Source: Promethearchaeota archaeon (GTDB lineage Archaea > Asgardarchaeota > Lokiarchaeia > Sigyniarchaeales > SOKP01). From it: a stretch of 64,000 nucleotides of DNA. Both the position numbers and the translations under genes were made by a program. The stretch is taken from the NCBI GenBank assembly GCA_019058445.1, contig JAHPZA010000003.1, positions 292,819 to 356,818 of the forward strand, written 5' to 3'. The notes under the pieces are model-generated. The model saw only the letters and a list, made by a program, of their open reading frames with translations. It was not told the DNA's origin and made no database searches. Positions 44,020-53,595 of the stretch are shown here, one piece after another (position 1 is the stretch's first letter; every line of letters begins with the position of its first letter).

Positions 44020-45573
44020 TTAAGGTTCCACATCATCTTTTAAAAAGATTTCTTTTGGAGCATAATTTACATCATGGAAACTTAACCTTTGATTGAACTC
44101 ATTTAGTCGAGTTAAAAAAGATTGATAGTCTTTTTTTATCTTTAATGACCACCCCGTTTCTGCTACGGCGCTTAACCGTGGAAAGGCCTGAAACTCTAAC
44201 CGTTTACTATCTTTAACATATTCAGCCCATACGCAAGCTTCAAGTCCTAATACATTTTGATGAAACTTATTTTCTAAATCATCAGGAATCGGATCATATT
44301 CATAAGTCCTATGAAGTGGGGTTCTCGAATAAGGATAATTTAAATATACTGCCCGCATTTCCGACATTACAATTTTCCGCCCTTTTCTAGCATTATCCAG
44401 AACTTCATCAAATTTCTCATTCCAATAATGACAAATTGCATTATCTGCTAATTTATCATTTAGGATTTCATTCCAGCCCATCAATCTACGACCGTTAGAT
44501 TCTAAATAGTTGGCAATCCTATTCGTGAAATAAACTTGAAGTTCTTCTTCAGATTGAAGCCCTTCTTTAGAAATTCTGGCTTGACAATCAGCGCATTTTT
44601 TCCATCTCCTTTTAGGAACCTCATCGCCTCCAGTATGAATAATTTTAGAAGAAAAGACCTCCATTACCTCGTCTAATACATTTTGCACAAAGTCAAATAC
44701 TTTTTCTTTTCCTACGCATAAAATTTCTTTATGAATTCCGAAATGTGTACTTACTTCAAAAGGTCCACCTGTACAGCTCAATTCCGGATATGATGCGAGA
44801 ACTGCCGTCACATGACCTGGGACATCTATTTCTGGATTAATGGTAATATATCGATCAGAAGCATATTCTATAATTTCCTTTATTTCATCTTGGGTATAAG
44901 ACCCTGATATAGGAATTCCATCAATTTTCCTCAGAGAGATATTAGTTCCTTTCCTTTTAGAGCCAATTTCTATGAGACGGGGGTATTTTTTTATTTCTAT
45001 TCGCCAACCTTGATCATCAGTTAAATGCCAATGAAATATATTAAATTTTAAACTGGCCATAATGTCAAGCATTTTTTTTACCGTATCCTTGCCAAAGAAA
45101 TGCCTTGACTCATCCAACATAAATCCTCGCCAAGAAAATCGAGGAAAATCATCAATACTTACGCATGGAATACTCCATTCCATAGTTATTTTAGAAGGAC
45201 TCTCAATCTCAATAGGAAATAATTGTCGTAGGGTTTGAATCCCATAAAAAACACCTTGGGGGGTAGTTCCCGATATTATTATCTTATCTGGATCAGCTTC
45301 AAGAGTATATCCTTCAGGATTTGGTGAGCTTTCATTTTCCTCAACATTAAGAATAATAAGATTGATATCTTCCTCATTCTTGTTCAAGCTCTTTATAGCT
45401 AATTCAAATCCAGTTGCTGGAGCTATAAGTTCTTTTAAATATTCTGCTTGTTTTTTTAAAGTTGGAACTGTAGCAATAACAGTCTTATTATTGAGAATAA
45501 ATTGACCTTGTTTTACATCAATTCTTTTTGGTTTCGGGATGATTGAAATTCCTTCATTTGATTTGGGTTCCAT
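44020..45573 (-). CDS. GH20 beta-N-acetylhexosaminidase
   Basis: The 517-residue glycoside hydrolase has the GH20 catalytic pair in IHTGGDEVPKRRW (Asp-Glu near residue 317), FHWHLTDDQGWRIEIKKYP at the start of the barrel and PEIDVPGHVTAVLASYPELS. Residues 8-140 are the usual beta/alpha GH20b domain. GH20 enzymes release terminal GlcNAc or GalNAc by substrate-assisted catalysis. The start is placed at ATG 45573 (MEPKSNEG), because the 29 upstream codons do not form a convincing signal peptide; the enzyme is then intracellular and acts on imported oligosaccharides. It precedes the phosphodiesterase gene in the same direction. Confidence 0.87.
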   Translation of the reverse strand: MEPKSNEGISIIPKPKRIDVKQGQFILNNKTVIATVPTLKKQAEYLKELIAPATGFELAIKSLNKNEEDINLIILNVEENESSPNPEGYTLEADPDKIIISGTTPQGVFYGIQTLRQLFPIEIESPSKITMEWSIPCVSIDDFPRFSWRGFMLDESRHFFGKDTVKKMLDIMASLKFNIFHWHLTDDQGWRIEIKKYPRLIEIGSKRKGTNISLRKIDGIPISGSYTQDEIKEIIEYASDRYITINPEIDVPGHVTAVLASYPELSCTGGPFEVSTHFGIHKEILCVGKEKVFDFVQNVLDEVMEVFSSKIIHTGGDEVPKRRWKKCADCQARISKEGLQSEEELQVYFTNRIANYLESNGRRLMGWNEILNDKLADNAICHYWNEKFDEVLDNARKGRKIVMSEMRAVYLNYPYSRTPLHRTYEYDPIPDDLENKFHQNVLGLEACVWAEYVKDSKRLEFQAFPRLSAVAETGWSLKIKKDYQSFLTRLNEFNQRLSFHDVNYAPKEIFLKDDVEP

Positions 45574-45776
45574 AATATCCACTAATATAAAGTATAAAGT
45601 AAATTTTGAATTAATTATGGATTTTATTTTTAAAATTAATATTTTTCCTTTTAATTTCAAAAAACTAATATATTAAAGAAATCGACTCGATTAGCTAACA
45701 TAATTAATCCTAAATATTATATATAATGAAAATTAATCTAAAATTATCATTTTAGCTAATTTTTAAGGGATAATAA

Positions 45777-46625
45777 ATGTGTAAATTTTGTAGGAAACAT
45801 GCAAAAGAGCATGGAAAGTGGTATCTTAACCCAGAAGGATATACTGAAGAACTATTTTACAAATTGAATTTATTAGATAGAATTTTAGGAAGAAAACCAA
45901 AAAAAGTAAGAGACGCATACAAAAGCGCCGATGCTGCTTGGTATCCCTTGGATATCTCAAAACAACTTGAATTAGTTGATTTAGCTAGTAAACCCGTGTT
46001 AGGGAAATTAGTCAGGATGATAGGCAATCATATTGCAATCAAATCTCATTCAGGACAAGTAGTTCCCACGGAAGATGCCCTCAAAATTGTAGATTTAAGC
46101 CATGATCATGCTGTTTATCCTTGTATGTGTAAAAGACTTTTTAAAGGACAAGATGAATACAAGTGTCTAAACTTTGCTCCTATCACAGACATAACGAGAC
46201 ACACTCCAAGACATTGGAAAGAAAAAAGACTCAGCCCAGAAGAAGCCAAAGCATGGTTACAAGACTTTTCAGATAAAGGATATGTCCATGCGGTGTTCTG
46301 GTGGTGCGATATGCCTCAGGCAATTTGTATTTGTAATTGTGACAATAAATATTGCTATGCATCCAGACCAAAGAATTGGTATGATATAACAAACGTGTAT
46401 CGTAGAGCAGAATACGTAGCTGAGGTCGATCCAGATGAATGCATCAGTTGTGGCAAATGTCAAGAAAGATGCCAATTTGGCGCAATCAGCTATGATTCTA
46501 ATGGACGAGCTCAAGTAGATCCTAGAATTTGCTTTGGTTGTGGTCAATGTCGGGGCGTGTGCGAACAAAATGCCTTAAAACTTGTAGATAGAAATACCCA
46601 CACAATCGCAAAGAAAATTTGGTAA
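45777..46625 (+). CDS. Cysteine-rich protein with C-terminal 2x[4Fe-4S] ferredoxin domain
   Basis: The 282-residue protein ends in two ferredoxin motifs, CISCGKCQERCQFGAI and CFGCGQCRGVCEQNAL. The upstream part is also rich in cysteine: MCKFC at the start, YPCMCKRL near residue 116, and WWCDMPQAICICNCDNKYC near 180-195, so it may hold further clusters. AAGGGA precedes ATG 45777. It probably carries electrons; its partner is not known. The next gene encodes another small ferredoxin and starts 14 nt later, so both are likely co-expressed. I do not recognise the N-terminal family. Confidence 0.7.
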   Translation: MCKFCRKHAKEHGKWYLNPEGYTEELFYKLNLLDRILGRKPKKVRDAYKSADAAWYPLDISKQLELVDLASKPVLGKLVRMIGNHIAIKSHSGQVVPTEDALKIVDLSHDHAVYPCMCKRLFKGQDEYKCLNFAPITDITRHTPRHWKEKRLSPEEAKAWLQDFSDKGYVHAVFWWCDMPQAICICNCDNKYCYASRPKNWYDITNVYRRAEYVAEVDPDECISCGKCQERCQFGAISYDSNGRAQVDPRICFGCGQCRGVCEQNALKLVDRNTHTIAKKIW

Positions 46626-46639
46626 AGGTGAAATTCAAT

Positions 46640-46903
46640 ATGGTTAAATTCCAATTCGATCCAACTAAGTGCATATTACCTTATGATGCCAAAGAACTCC
46701 GCCCCACAAAATGTTTGAAATGTTTAGAGGTGTGTCCTGGGTCATTATTGATGTTTCGTCCCCTAAAAGAAAAGGACGAGAACGGAGCTCCTAAGTTTTT
46801 TGAAATTCATATGCTCTTCAAAGCTTATAGCAAAAAATATTGTCCTGATTGCTTCAAATGCGTTGAAATTTGTCCCGAGCAAGCTATAAAAATTATTATC
46901 TGA
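46640..46903 (+). CDS. Small ferredoxin-type iron-sulfur protein
   Basis: An 87-residue protein with cysteine groups KCLKCLEVCPG and CPDCFKCVEICPE, plus an early Cys in DPTKCILP. The two C-x2-C-x3-CP sets can hold one or two [4Fe-4S] clusters, though the spacing between them is longer than in classic 8Fe ferredoxins. ATG 46640 is preceded by AAGGTG and gives the start MVKFQFDP; an in-frame TTG at 46619 overlaps the previous gene. It is likely an electron-transfer partner of the upstream ferredoxin-domain protein. Confidence 0.7.
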   Translation: MVKFQFDPTKCILPYDAKELRPTKCLKCLEVCPGSLLMFRPLKEKDENGAPKFFEIHMLFKAYSKKYCPDCFKCVEICPEQAIKIII

Positions 46904-46906
46904 AAA

Positions 46907-47998
46907 TTATTTGTTTAAGATCTTTTTGGTGTATTCTCCTATTTTTTGAAATGCTTCATCTGCTTCTGGTAACTGATGTAAACCAAAGCCTTGAAATACA
47001 TGGACCATTTCATCCCACGATTGTAATTCAATATCCACACCTGCCTTTTTAGCTCGTTCATAAAATCGTTTAATCTCACTATAAAGAATTTCACAAGAAC
47101 TTGCTTGGATTAATATGGGTGGTAATCCCTTTAAATCTCCAAATAAAGGGGAAATCAAAGGATCTTGAGAATTAGCTCCTGCAATATAAATATAAGGCCA
47201 CCAAAAAATTCCAAGATCTGCTAAAATTGGGTCTGTTTCTCCATTTTTAATAGATAAATCATCTAGACGTGAAATATCTTCTACATATGAAAGATCAGTG
47301 GCTGGTGAGATTGGTATTGCTCCAGCAGGTAAAGGTATTCCATCATCTCGTAATTTTATAAGACTTGAGAGTGTTAAATTTCCCCCTGCTGAATCTCCTG
47401 CTATTATTATATTTTCGGGTTTTATATCATTGGATAACAACCATTTATAAGCCGCAACACAATCTTCCACTGCTGCTGGGAATGGATGCTCTGGCGCAAG
47501 CTTATAATCAACACTTAGAACCCGCATTTTAGTTACCTTGGCCAATTCAAGGGTTAGTAATCGACAGGTATTTGGAGATCCCATAATCCATCCACCTCCA
47601 TGGAAATACAATAAGACTCTTTCTTTATGCGCCCCAGGTACGGTTTGCCACTCAGCGGGGATTTCATTGATTACGATTTTCTCAATTTTTACATCATCGG
47701 GTATTGGAGTCTTTTTTTGTTCTAAACTTGCACCATAATCGAATCCATGCCTAAGCAAGTTTACCATAAAGCGTCTTTCTTTTTCCGTTAATAAATTAGT
47801 TAATTCTTCAACATTTTTCTCTTTTTTAAAAAACAATTCATTTGCGTCCGTGATTTTCTTATAAAGTGTCTGGAAATTAAATTCTTTATTCTCTTCTCTG
47901 CTTAAAAATTCCAAAATTCCAGTCATTTGCTCTTTAAAACCATCATCATAAATTTTAAGAACATCTGGTCGAATTTTTTTTCTATTTAAAATAGGCAT
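46907..47998 (-). CDS. Alpha/beta hydrolase, hormone-sensitive-lipase-type esterase
   Basis: The 363-residue protein has the oxyanion motif YFHGGGW, the nucleophile motif GDSAGG and a C-terminal catalytic His in EMVHVFQGF, as in the HSL family (bacterial family IV esterases). The N-terminal 100 residues form a helical cap. It hydrolyses short carboxyl esters, and deacetylation of sugars is possible. No signal peptide is visible. It is convergent with the ferredoxin gene and divergent from the acyl-CoA synthetase gene at 48123. Confidence 0.85.
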   Translation of the reverse strand: MPILNRKKIRPDVLKIYDDGFKEQMTGILEFLSREENKEFNFQTLYKKITDANELFFKKEKNVEELTNLLTEKERRFMVNLLRHGFDYGASLEQKKTPIPDDVKIEKIVINEIPAEWQTVPGAHKERVLLYFHGGGWIMGSPNTCRLLTLELAKVTKMRVLSVDYKLAPEHPFPAAVEDCVAAYKWLLSNDIKPENIIIAGDSAGGNLTLSSLIKLRDDGIPLPAGAIPISPATDLSYVEDISRLDDLSIKNGETDPILADLGIFWWPYIYIAGANSQDPLISPLFGDLKGLPPILIQASSCEILYSEIKRFYERAKKAGVDIELQSWDEMVHVFQGFGLHQLPEADEAFQKIGEYTKKILNK

Positions 47999-48122
47999 TA
48001 TTTAATCTACCTCGAATAATTTTAGAATTTATACTTATAAATTTGAATTAACTTCAATTGCTTATAATTTTTTATTTAACAATAGGAAAAAAAAAAAGTA
48101 AGTAAAATTAAATTAAATTGAA

Positions 48123-49517
48123 ATGATAGAATTTGAACAGATTTTTTATGCCAAATCAATTGCCATAGTAGGAGCTTCGAATAAACCGTCAAAAGCTGCC
48201 CATCAGATAATTAATACCATGCTTAAAGGAGGATATCAAGGCACTATCTATCCAATTCATCCAAGAGAAAAGGATGTTTTAGGATTAAAATGTTATCAAT
48301 CAATATCAGAAATTGAAGAATCCCTCGATTTATTAGTCATTGGAGTTCCTGCAAAAGAAGTGTATAAAATATTTCTAGAAGCTTCTACTCGTGGAGATAT
48401 TAAAGGAGCGGTAATTTTATCAGCTGGATTTAGTGAAACTGGTGATCCTGAATTGATAGAATTAGAAGATAAAATCGTTAATATTGCAAAAAAAGCCGGA
48501 ATTAGAATATTTGGTCCAAATTGTATTGGAATTATCAATTCGGATATTAAGTTAAGTACTAGTTTTGCTCCAGTCTCTAAAGTTGCTAATGGTAATCTTG
48601 CATTTATCACTCAGAGTGGCTCATTTGGGGGATCGCTTCTGATGCTAGCTGAGGAATCCCCTAAACCTTTAGGATTTAATAAATGGGCCCATGTAGGAAA
48701 CATGTCGGACGTTACTAATATCGAAATCTTAGAATATTTTGGTACTGACCCAAAAATAACTTCAATTGGCATGTATTTAGAAGGGCTAGCTCATGGAAAT
48801 GAGCTTTTGAAGATCGCAAAAAACATTACTCAAAAAAAACCTATATTTTTGTTAAAAGTAGGCAGAACAGAATTAGGTTCAAGAGCGACCTTATCTCACA
48901 CAGGGATTATTGCTGGTTCTGATAAAATTTATGATGGTGCACTTAAACAATCTGGGATAATTAGAGTAGACAATATGGAGGAGTTAATTGACTCCTTAAA
49001 AGCTTCTTCAACGCTCCCAAAACCTAAAGGGAATAAGGTTTGTGTACTAACAGAAGCAGGAGGTCCAGGGATTATTACTATTGATGAGATTACTAAAGAT
49101 AACTTTTTACAATTAGCTCCAATAACAGACCATACAATTAACCAATTAAAAAAAGTATTATATCCTATGGCGACGATATGTAAGCCAAATGGCTATATAG
49201 ATATGACTGCTGCTGCCTTGGAAAAAGAACATGCCGATTCGTTAAGATTAGTATTAGAAGATCCGCATGTGGACAGTGTAATCTTAATATCTTTGCCACC
49301 AACTTTTCTACCTGCTCTCAATGTAGCTAAAAGTATTGCTGAGGTTATAAATAAATATAATAAACCAGTTGCAGTCTGTTTTATGAAAGGTGTAAAAATG
49401 CTTGAATCTAGAAAATTTTTAGAAAAAAATAATATTCCAACATTTGATAATCCTAGAAGAGCAGCTAGAGCTTTAATTAATTTAACAAAAGCTTCGAGCT
49501 ACCTTAAAACAGAATAA
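48123..49517 (+). CDS. ADP-forming acyl-CoA synthetase, alpha subunit
   Basis: The 464-residue protein has a CoA-binding Rossmann domain (IAIVGASNKPSK), FGPNCIGIINSD, the segment FITQSGSFGGSL and the phosphohistidine His259 in LSHTGIIAGSDK. NDP-forming acetate:CoA ligases make ATP while releasing acids from acyl-CoA in archaea. The ATP-grasp beta subunit is not fused and not in this window. Translation starts at ATG 48123. It would let the cell conserve energy from sugar, amino-acid or acetyl-CoA pathway products. Confidence 0.85.
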   Translation: MIEFEQIFYAKSIAIVGASNKPSKAAHQIINTMLKGGYQGTIYPIHPREKDVLGLKCYQSISEIEESLDLLVIGVPAKEVYKIFLEASTRGDIKGAVILSAGFSETGDPELIELEDKIVNIAKKAGIRIFGPNCIGIINSDIKLSTSFAPVSKVANGNLAFITQSGSFGGSLLMLAEESPKPLGFNKWAHVGNMSDVTNIEILEYFGTDPKITSIGMYLEGLAHGNELLKIAKNITQKKPIFLLKVGRTELGSRATLSHTGIIAGSDKIYDGALKQSGIIRVDNMEELIDSLKASSTLPKPKGNKVCVLTEAGGPGIITIDEITKDNFLQLAPITDHTINQLKKVLYPMATICKPNGYIDMTAAALEKEHADSLRLVLEDPHVDSVILISLPPTFLPALNVAKSIAEVINKYNKPVAVCFMKGVKMLESRKFLEKNNIPTFDNPRRAARALINLTKASSYLKTE

Positions 49518-49533
49518 AAACTGGTTAATAATC

Positions 49534-50823
49534 TCATTTTCGATAGATTCCATACTTGAATGTAGCATCAGTCATCGCTTTTACATTTTCAGGTTTGGAT
49601 TCGTCAGGAATTCCAGAAACCCCCCCATCTACAATATATCCTCCTCCTTCCATGCACCCTTCAATTGACTGCTTAACATAATCCTCTACTTGCTGAGGGG
49701 TACCAGTCACTAAAAGAGAGCCAGGTACATTTCCTTTAATACACGCATAATCTCCAAAATCCTCTTTTCCCTTAATAATATCTGATTGATCAAACCAGTA
49801 TACAAGTCTCCCTTTATGTTTTTTAGCAAATTCGGTAAGATAGGGGAACCTATCTGTATATTTCCCTTCAAAAAACGGCATTGGAATTAAATTATTCTTA
49901 ATGAGTCCCTCCATGATTTTAGTTAATGTAGGCCAATAAAATTCCTCAAATTGCTCGAAGCTCATAAAACTTTCAGCTCCTCTATGTAGTGGAATGAAAA
50001 TAATATTGTTTTCTTTAAACATTTTTGCGAGATTCGCCACAGATGCTATTGACGATTCCACTAATAACTCTAACAATGCTTTTAATTCTTCAGGTTTTCG
50101 ATACATGTCTAACATGGTTCCCTTCATTCCTCTGAAAAATTCACTCACTACATCATATGGTGCCTGTGTGATATTTAAGAATTGTATTGGATATCCCATC
50201 TTCTTCATATCTCTGGAATAATTAAGTTGAGTCTGTATCCAGCTAAAAAAGCTCTGACTTGCTTGTTCAATGGTTTGGAGCATTTTTTTTGATTGGGGTA
50301 GTGCAAAATAGGATGGTAACCCAAGTTGGGACATATAACCACTAGCAAGACTAATTAAATTGGGAAATTCTGAGAAACCTACGAGATTTTTATAATGTCT
50401 TGGAAGAAGCTTTCGGAGTAAAAAGCCGGTTGGATCTTTAAAAAATTTTTCATATTCATTAGCTTTCATATATTCTCCCTCAACATATTGATAAGGCATA
50501 TTATCTTTCAAACTTTGCGTCTCTTCTTCTGCTCCAGGCCATTTAAAATATTTTACTCCCAATATATCATAAAGTGTTCCGTTAAACATCACTGCGATGG
50601 GAGGAACCATATCCCAATTGAGAGGACTAAAAGTTTTAATGGTTGCTTGAGCAAACTTATCTGGGTCATACATTGCTTCTTTTTTGCTCATTCCCTGCTG
50701 GTTAGAAGCATAAAATGTTGATAATGGTGCAATCGGTACTCTATCAGGTTCCTTTATACTTATCGTAGTCAAAACACGTTGAAATCGTTCCTTATATAGC
50801 TCTTTTGGCTTTTTTTCACTCAT
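49534..50823 (-). CDS. UroD-family corrinoid-dependent methyltransferase (copy 4 of tandem set)
   Basis: This 429-residue protein has the uroporphyrinogen decarboxylase/MtaA fold. It starts with the shared PKELYKERFQRVLTTI...EPDRVPI and has LHRGAESFMS, DYACIKGNVPGSL and CMEGGGYIVDGG. The HxC zinc motif of MtaA/MtbA is replaced by YWFDQSD, and the final Cys is also absent. It is the last of four paralogs after one corrinoid protein gene (54894), so it probably moves methyl groups between a substrate and that corrinoid. Substrate unknown. Confidence 0.75.
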   Translation of the reverse strand: MSEKKPKELYKERFQRVLTTISIKEPDRVPIAPLSTFYASNQQGMSKKEAMYDPDKFAQATIKTFSPLNWDMVPPIAVMFNGTLYDILGVKYFKWPGAEEETQSLKDNMPYQYVEGEYMKANEYEKFFKDPTGFLLRKLLPRHYKNLVGFSEFPNLISLASGYMSQLGLPSYFALPQSKKMLQTIEQASQSFFSWIQTQLNYSRDMKKMGYPIQFLNITQAPYDVVSEFFRGMKGTMLDMYRKPEELKALLELLVESSIASVANLAKMFKENNIIFIPLHRGAESFMSFEQFEEFYWPTLTKIMEGLIKNNLIPMPFFEGKYTDRFPYLTEFAKKHKGRLVYWFDQSDIIKGKEDFGDYACIKGNVPGSLLVTGTPQQVEDYVKQSIEGCMEGGGYIVDGGVSGIPDESKPENVKAMTDATFKYGIYRK

Positions 50824-50875
50824 AATAGTACACTTTTTTTTATATTATATGAAATTTATTCCTAAATTAAAAACA

Positions 50876-52171
50876 CTATTTTCTATATACTCCATACTTA
50901 AATGTGGCATCAACCATGGCCTTTACATTTTCAGGTTGAGCTTCATCTGGTATGCCAGAAACTCCTCCATCTATGATAAAACCTCCTCCATCTTTGCAGA
51001 TTTCAATGCTTTCTTTTACATAATCTTCTACTTGTTGGGGAGTTCCCATATTTAGTAAAGATCCAGGGACATTCCCTTTTATACATGCATGACCACCGAA
51101 TAATTCTTTTGCTTTTGCTAAATCTGTTCGATCGAACCAGTATAAAACCTTTCCTTTATGTTTTTTAGCAAATTCAGCTAAATATTCTAATCGTTCGTTA
51201 TATCCCCCCTCAAGGAATAATCCGGGAATATAATTATTTTTAATCAATCCCTCCATTACACTTGTCAAACCTGGCCAATAAAATTCTTCAAATTGATCCT
51301 TGCTCATGAAACCATCAGCACCACGATGTAGTGGCATAAAAATCACTTTTATTTTTGGCGTCAATTGAGCGAGTTGAACTCCTGCTTTAATCTGCCCTTC
51401 AATAAATATATTCGTCAATTTTTTTAGTTCTTCTGGATGACGATACATATCGAGCATAGAACCTCTCATCCCCCTAAGTAGATCACTAACAACATCAAAC
51501 GGGGCCATTGCTATTCCAGTATAAAAAAGGGGAAATCCTAATTTTTTCAAGCTATTACCATAGTTATTAGTAATAGAAAAATATTTTATCAAATAATCTG
51601 AAGCTGCATTTAATGCTTCATTTATTTCTTTTGTTTTAGACATTGCACTAAAAATTGGTAAAGTAAACATGACTCCCAATCCGCTGGCCAAATTTGAAAA
51701 TTCTGGAAATTCAGAAAAACCTTGAAGTGCCCCAAACTGTCTCGGAATGACTTTTCTCAAGATAACACCTGTGGAGTCTTCAAATAGCTCCTCATATTCT
51801 TCTGCTTTTAGATATTCTCCCTCTACGAATTGAAAGGGGAGATGATCTTCCAGTCTAGAAATCTCTTCAGCGGCTCCAGGCCATTTAAAGACTCTAGCTT
51901 TTAAAATATCCATTAATTTACCTGGCCATATACTTAACAGCGGTGGCAAAGCATCGATATTTAAGGGTGTTAAAACCTCTAAATATGCCTTCGCTGTTTT
52001 TTCTAAGTCATACATCGCTTCTTTTTTAGTCATCCCATATTGTTCCGTAGGATAAAACATTACCCCTGGGACTACTGGTACACGATCAGGTTCCTTAATG
52101 TCTATAGTAGTCATTACGCGTTCATATCGTTCTTTATACAACACACGTGGTTTTTTTTCACTTACGATCAT
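50876..52171 (-). CDS. UroD-family corrinoid-dependent methyltransferase (copy 3 of tandem set)
   Basis: A 431-residue paralog with EPDRVPV, LHRGADGFMS, HACIKGNVPGSLLN and CKDGGGFIIDGG. YWFDRTD stands at the usual HxC position. It is separated by 61 nt from copy 2 and 52 nt from copy 4. It differs most from the others around residues 45-75 and 185-215, near the likely substrate entrance, which suggests a different methyl donor or acceptor. The assignment is to the family only. Confidence 0.75.
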   Translation of the reverse strand: MIVSEKKPRVLYKERYERVMTTIDIKEPDRVPVVPGVMFYPTEQYGMTKKEAMYDLEKTAKAYLEVLTPLNIDALPPLLSIWPGKLMDILKARVFKWPGAAEEISRLEDHLPFQFVEGEYLKAEEYEELFEDSTGVILRKVIPRQFGALQGFSEFPEFSNLASGLGVMFTLPIFSAMSKTKEINEALNAASDYLIKYFSITNNYGNSLKKLGFPLFYTGIAMAPFDVVSDLLRGMRGSMLDMYRHPEELKKLTNIFIEGQIKAGVQLAQLTPKIKVIFMPLHRGADGFMSKDQFEEFYWPGLTSVMEGLIKNNYIPGLFLEGGYNERLEYLAEFAKKHKGKVLYWFDRTDLAKAKELFGGHACIKGNVPGSLLNMGTPQQVEDYVKESIEICKDGGGFIIDGGVSGIPDEAQPENVKAMVDATFKYGVYRK

Positions 52172-52232
52172 ATATTTTAAACCTCATTTGATTTTTATTT
52201 CTGGAAATTTCATTTTCTTATTCTTTTATTTC

Positions 52233-53525
52233 TTATTTTCTATAAACTCCATACTTAAATGAAGCGTCACACATAGCTTTCACATTTTCGGGTTTCGCTT
52301 CATCTGGAATTCCTGCGTCTGCATCAATTAAATAACCCCCACCTTCCATGCATTTTTCTATGCAAATTTTCATATATTCCTCCACTTTTAGTGGAGTTCC
52401 AACATTTAATAGAGAGGAAGGCACATTTCCCCTCAGACAAACATAATCTCCAAACATTTCTTTAGCTCTAATTATATCAGATTGACCAAAGCGATATATT
52501 AATTTCCCTTTATTCCTTTTGGCATATTCTTCTAAATAAGGAAAACGATCATCATACTTTCCCTGAAAATGTGGCATTGGAATTAATCCTCTCTCTATTA
52601 AACCATCCATAACTTTCGTTAGAGTTGGCCAATAAAACTCCTCAAACTGTTTAAGACTCATAAATCCATCTGCTCCTCTATGTAATGCGATAAACACAAC
52701 TTTATATCGGGGAAAGAGCTGAGCGATGTCTGAAGTAACGTCAATAGCAGGTTGAGTTAAAATGTCAAGTAATTTTTTCAATTCTTCAGGTTTTCGATAC
52801 ATATCTAACATCGAACCTTTCATCCCTCTCAAGAAATCACTTATAAGATCAAAAGGAGCTTGTGTATAATTAAGAAATTGTAGAGGAAAGCCCTTTTTCT
52901 TCAATTGATTTTCATAGAACATCATATCTCCTATATATTTTGCATAGGTTTTTGTGATTTCTTGTATGGTTTCAATCATTTTAGCCGCAGCTGGCGAACT
53001 GAAAAAAAGTGGAATTGTTAGTACTGAAAGGAAACCATCAGTTAAAGAACCGATATCAGGAAACTCTGAAAAAAATTTTAACTTTGAAAAATGTCTTGGA
53101 ATTAATTTACGAATAGAAAATCCAGATGGATCTGCGATAAATTCTTCATATTCATCAGCTTTCATGTATTCTCCCTCTGTAAATTGAAAAGGCTGATTCT
53201 CACTAAGTCTTTGCTCATTATCAGCCGCTCCAGGCCATTTAAAGTATTTTATTCCCAAGGCATCCATCAATGGTCCATTATTAATTTGTGCTAATGATAT
53301 AACTTGATCGACGTTGAGTTCGGAATAAATTTCTATAGCTGCTTGAGCGGATTTTGCTGAATCATACATAGCTTCTTGTTTTGTCATTCCCTTTTGAATC
53401 ATGGGATAAAAGTGAGCTAATGGAGTTATGGGTACTCGATCAGGTTCCTTTAGCTGAATAGCATCCATGACACGAAGGTTGCGTTCTTTATACAGTTCAC
53501 GCGGATTTTTTTTGCTAATATTCAT
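52233..53525 (-). CDS. UroD-family corrinoid-dependent methyltransferase (copy 2 of tandem set)
   Basis: A 430-residue paralog with EPDRVPI, LHRGADGFMS, DYVCLRGNVPSSLLN and CMEGGGYLIDADAGIP. The zinc-motif position reads YRFGQSD, and the C-terminal loop VDGG is IDAD here, so it is the most divergent in the putative metal region. It lies in the middle of the operon-like run on the minus strand, 70 nt after copy 1. Confidence 0.75.
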   Translation of the reverse strand: MNISKKNPRELYKERNLRVMDAIQLKEPDRVPITPLAHFYPMIQKGMTKQEAMYDSAKSAQAAIEIYSELNVDQVISLAQINNGPLMDALGIKYFKWPGAADNEQRLSENQPFQFTEGEYMKADEYEEFIADPSGFSIRKLIPRHFSKLKFFSEFPDIGSLTDGFLSVLTIPLFFSSPAAAKMIETIQEITKTYAKYIGDMMFYENQLKKKGFPLQFLNYTQAPFDLISDFLRGMKGSMLDMYRKPEELKKLLDILTQPAIDVTSDIAQLFPRYKVVFIALHRGADGFMSLKQFEEFYWPTLTKVMDGLIERGLIPMPHFQGKYDDRFPYLEEYAKRNKGKLIYRFGQSDIIRAKEMFGDYVCLRGNVPSSLLNVGTPLKVEEYMKICIEKCMEGGGYLIDADAGIPDEAKPENVKAMCDASFKYGVYRK

Positions 53526-53595
53526 TTATCTTACGCCTTGATCAATTCGTTTTTCTCAATTATCTTTATATTTCTTTATTTTCATGTTTTCTTAA

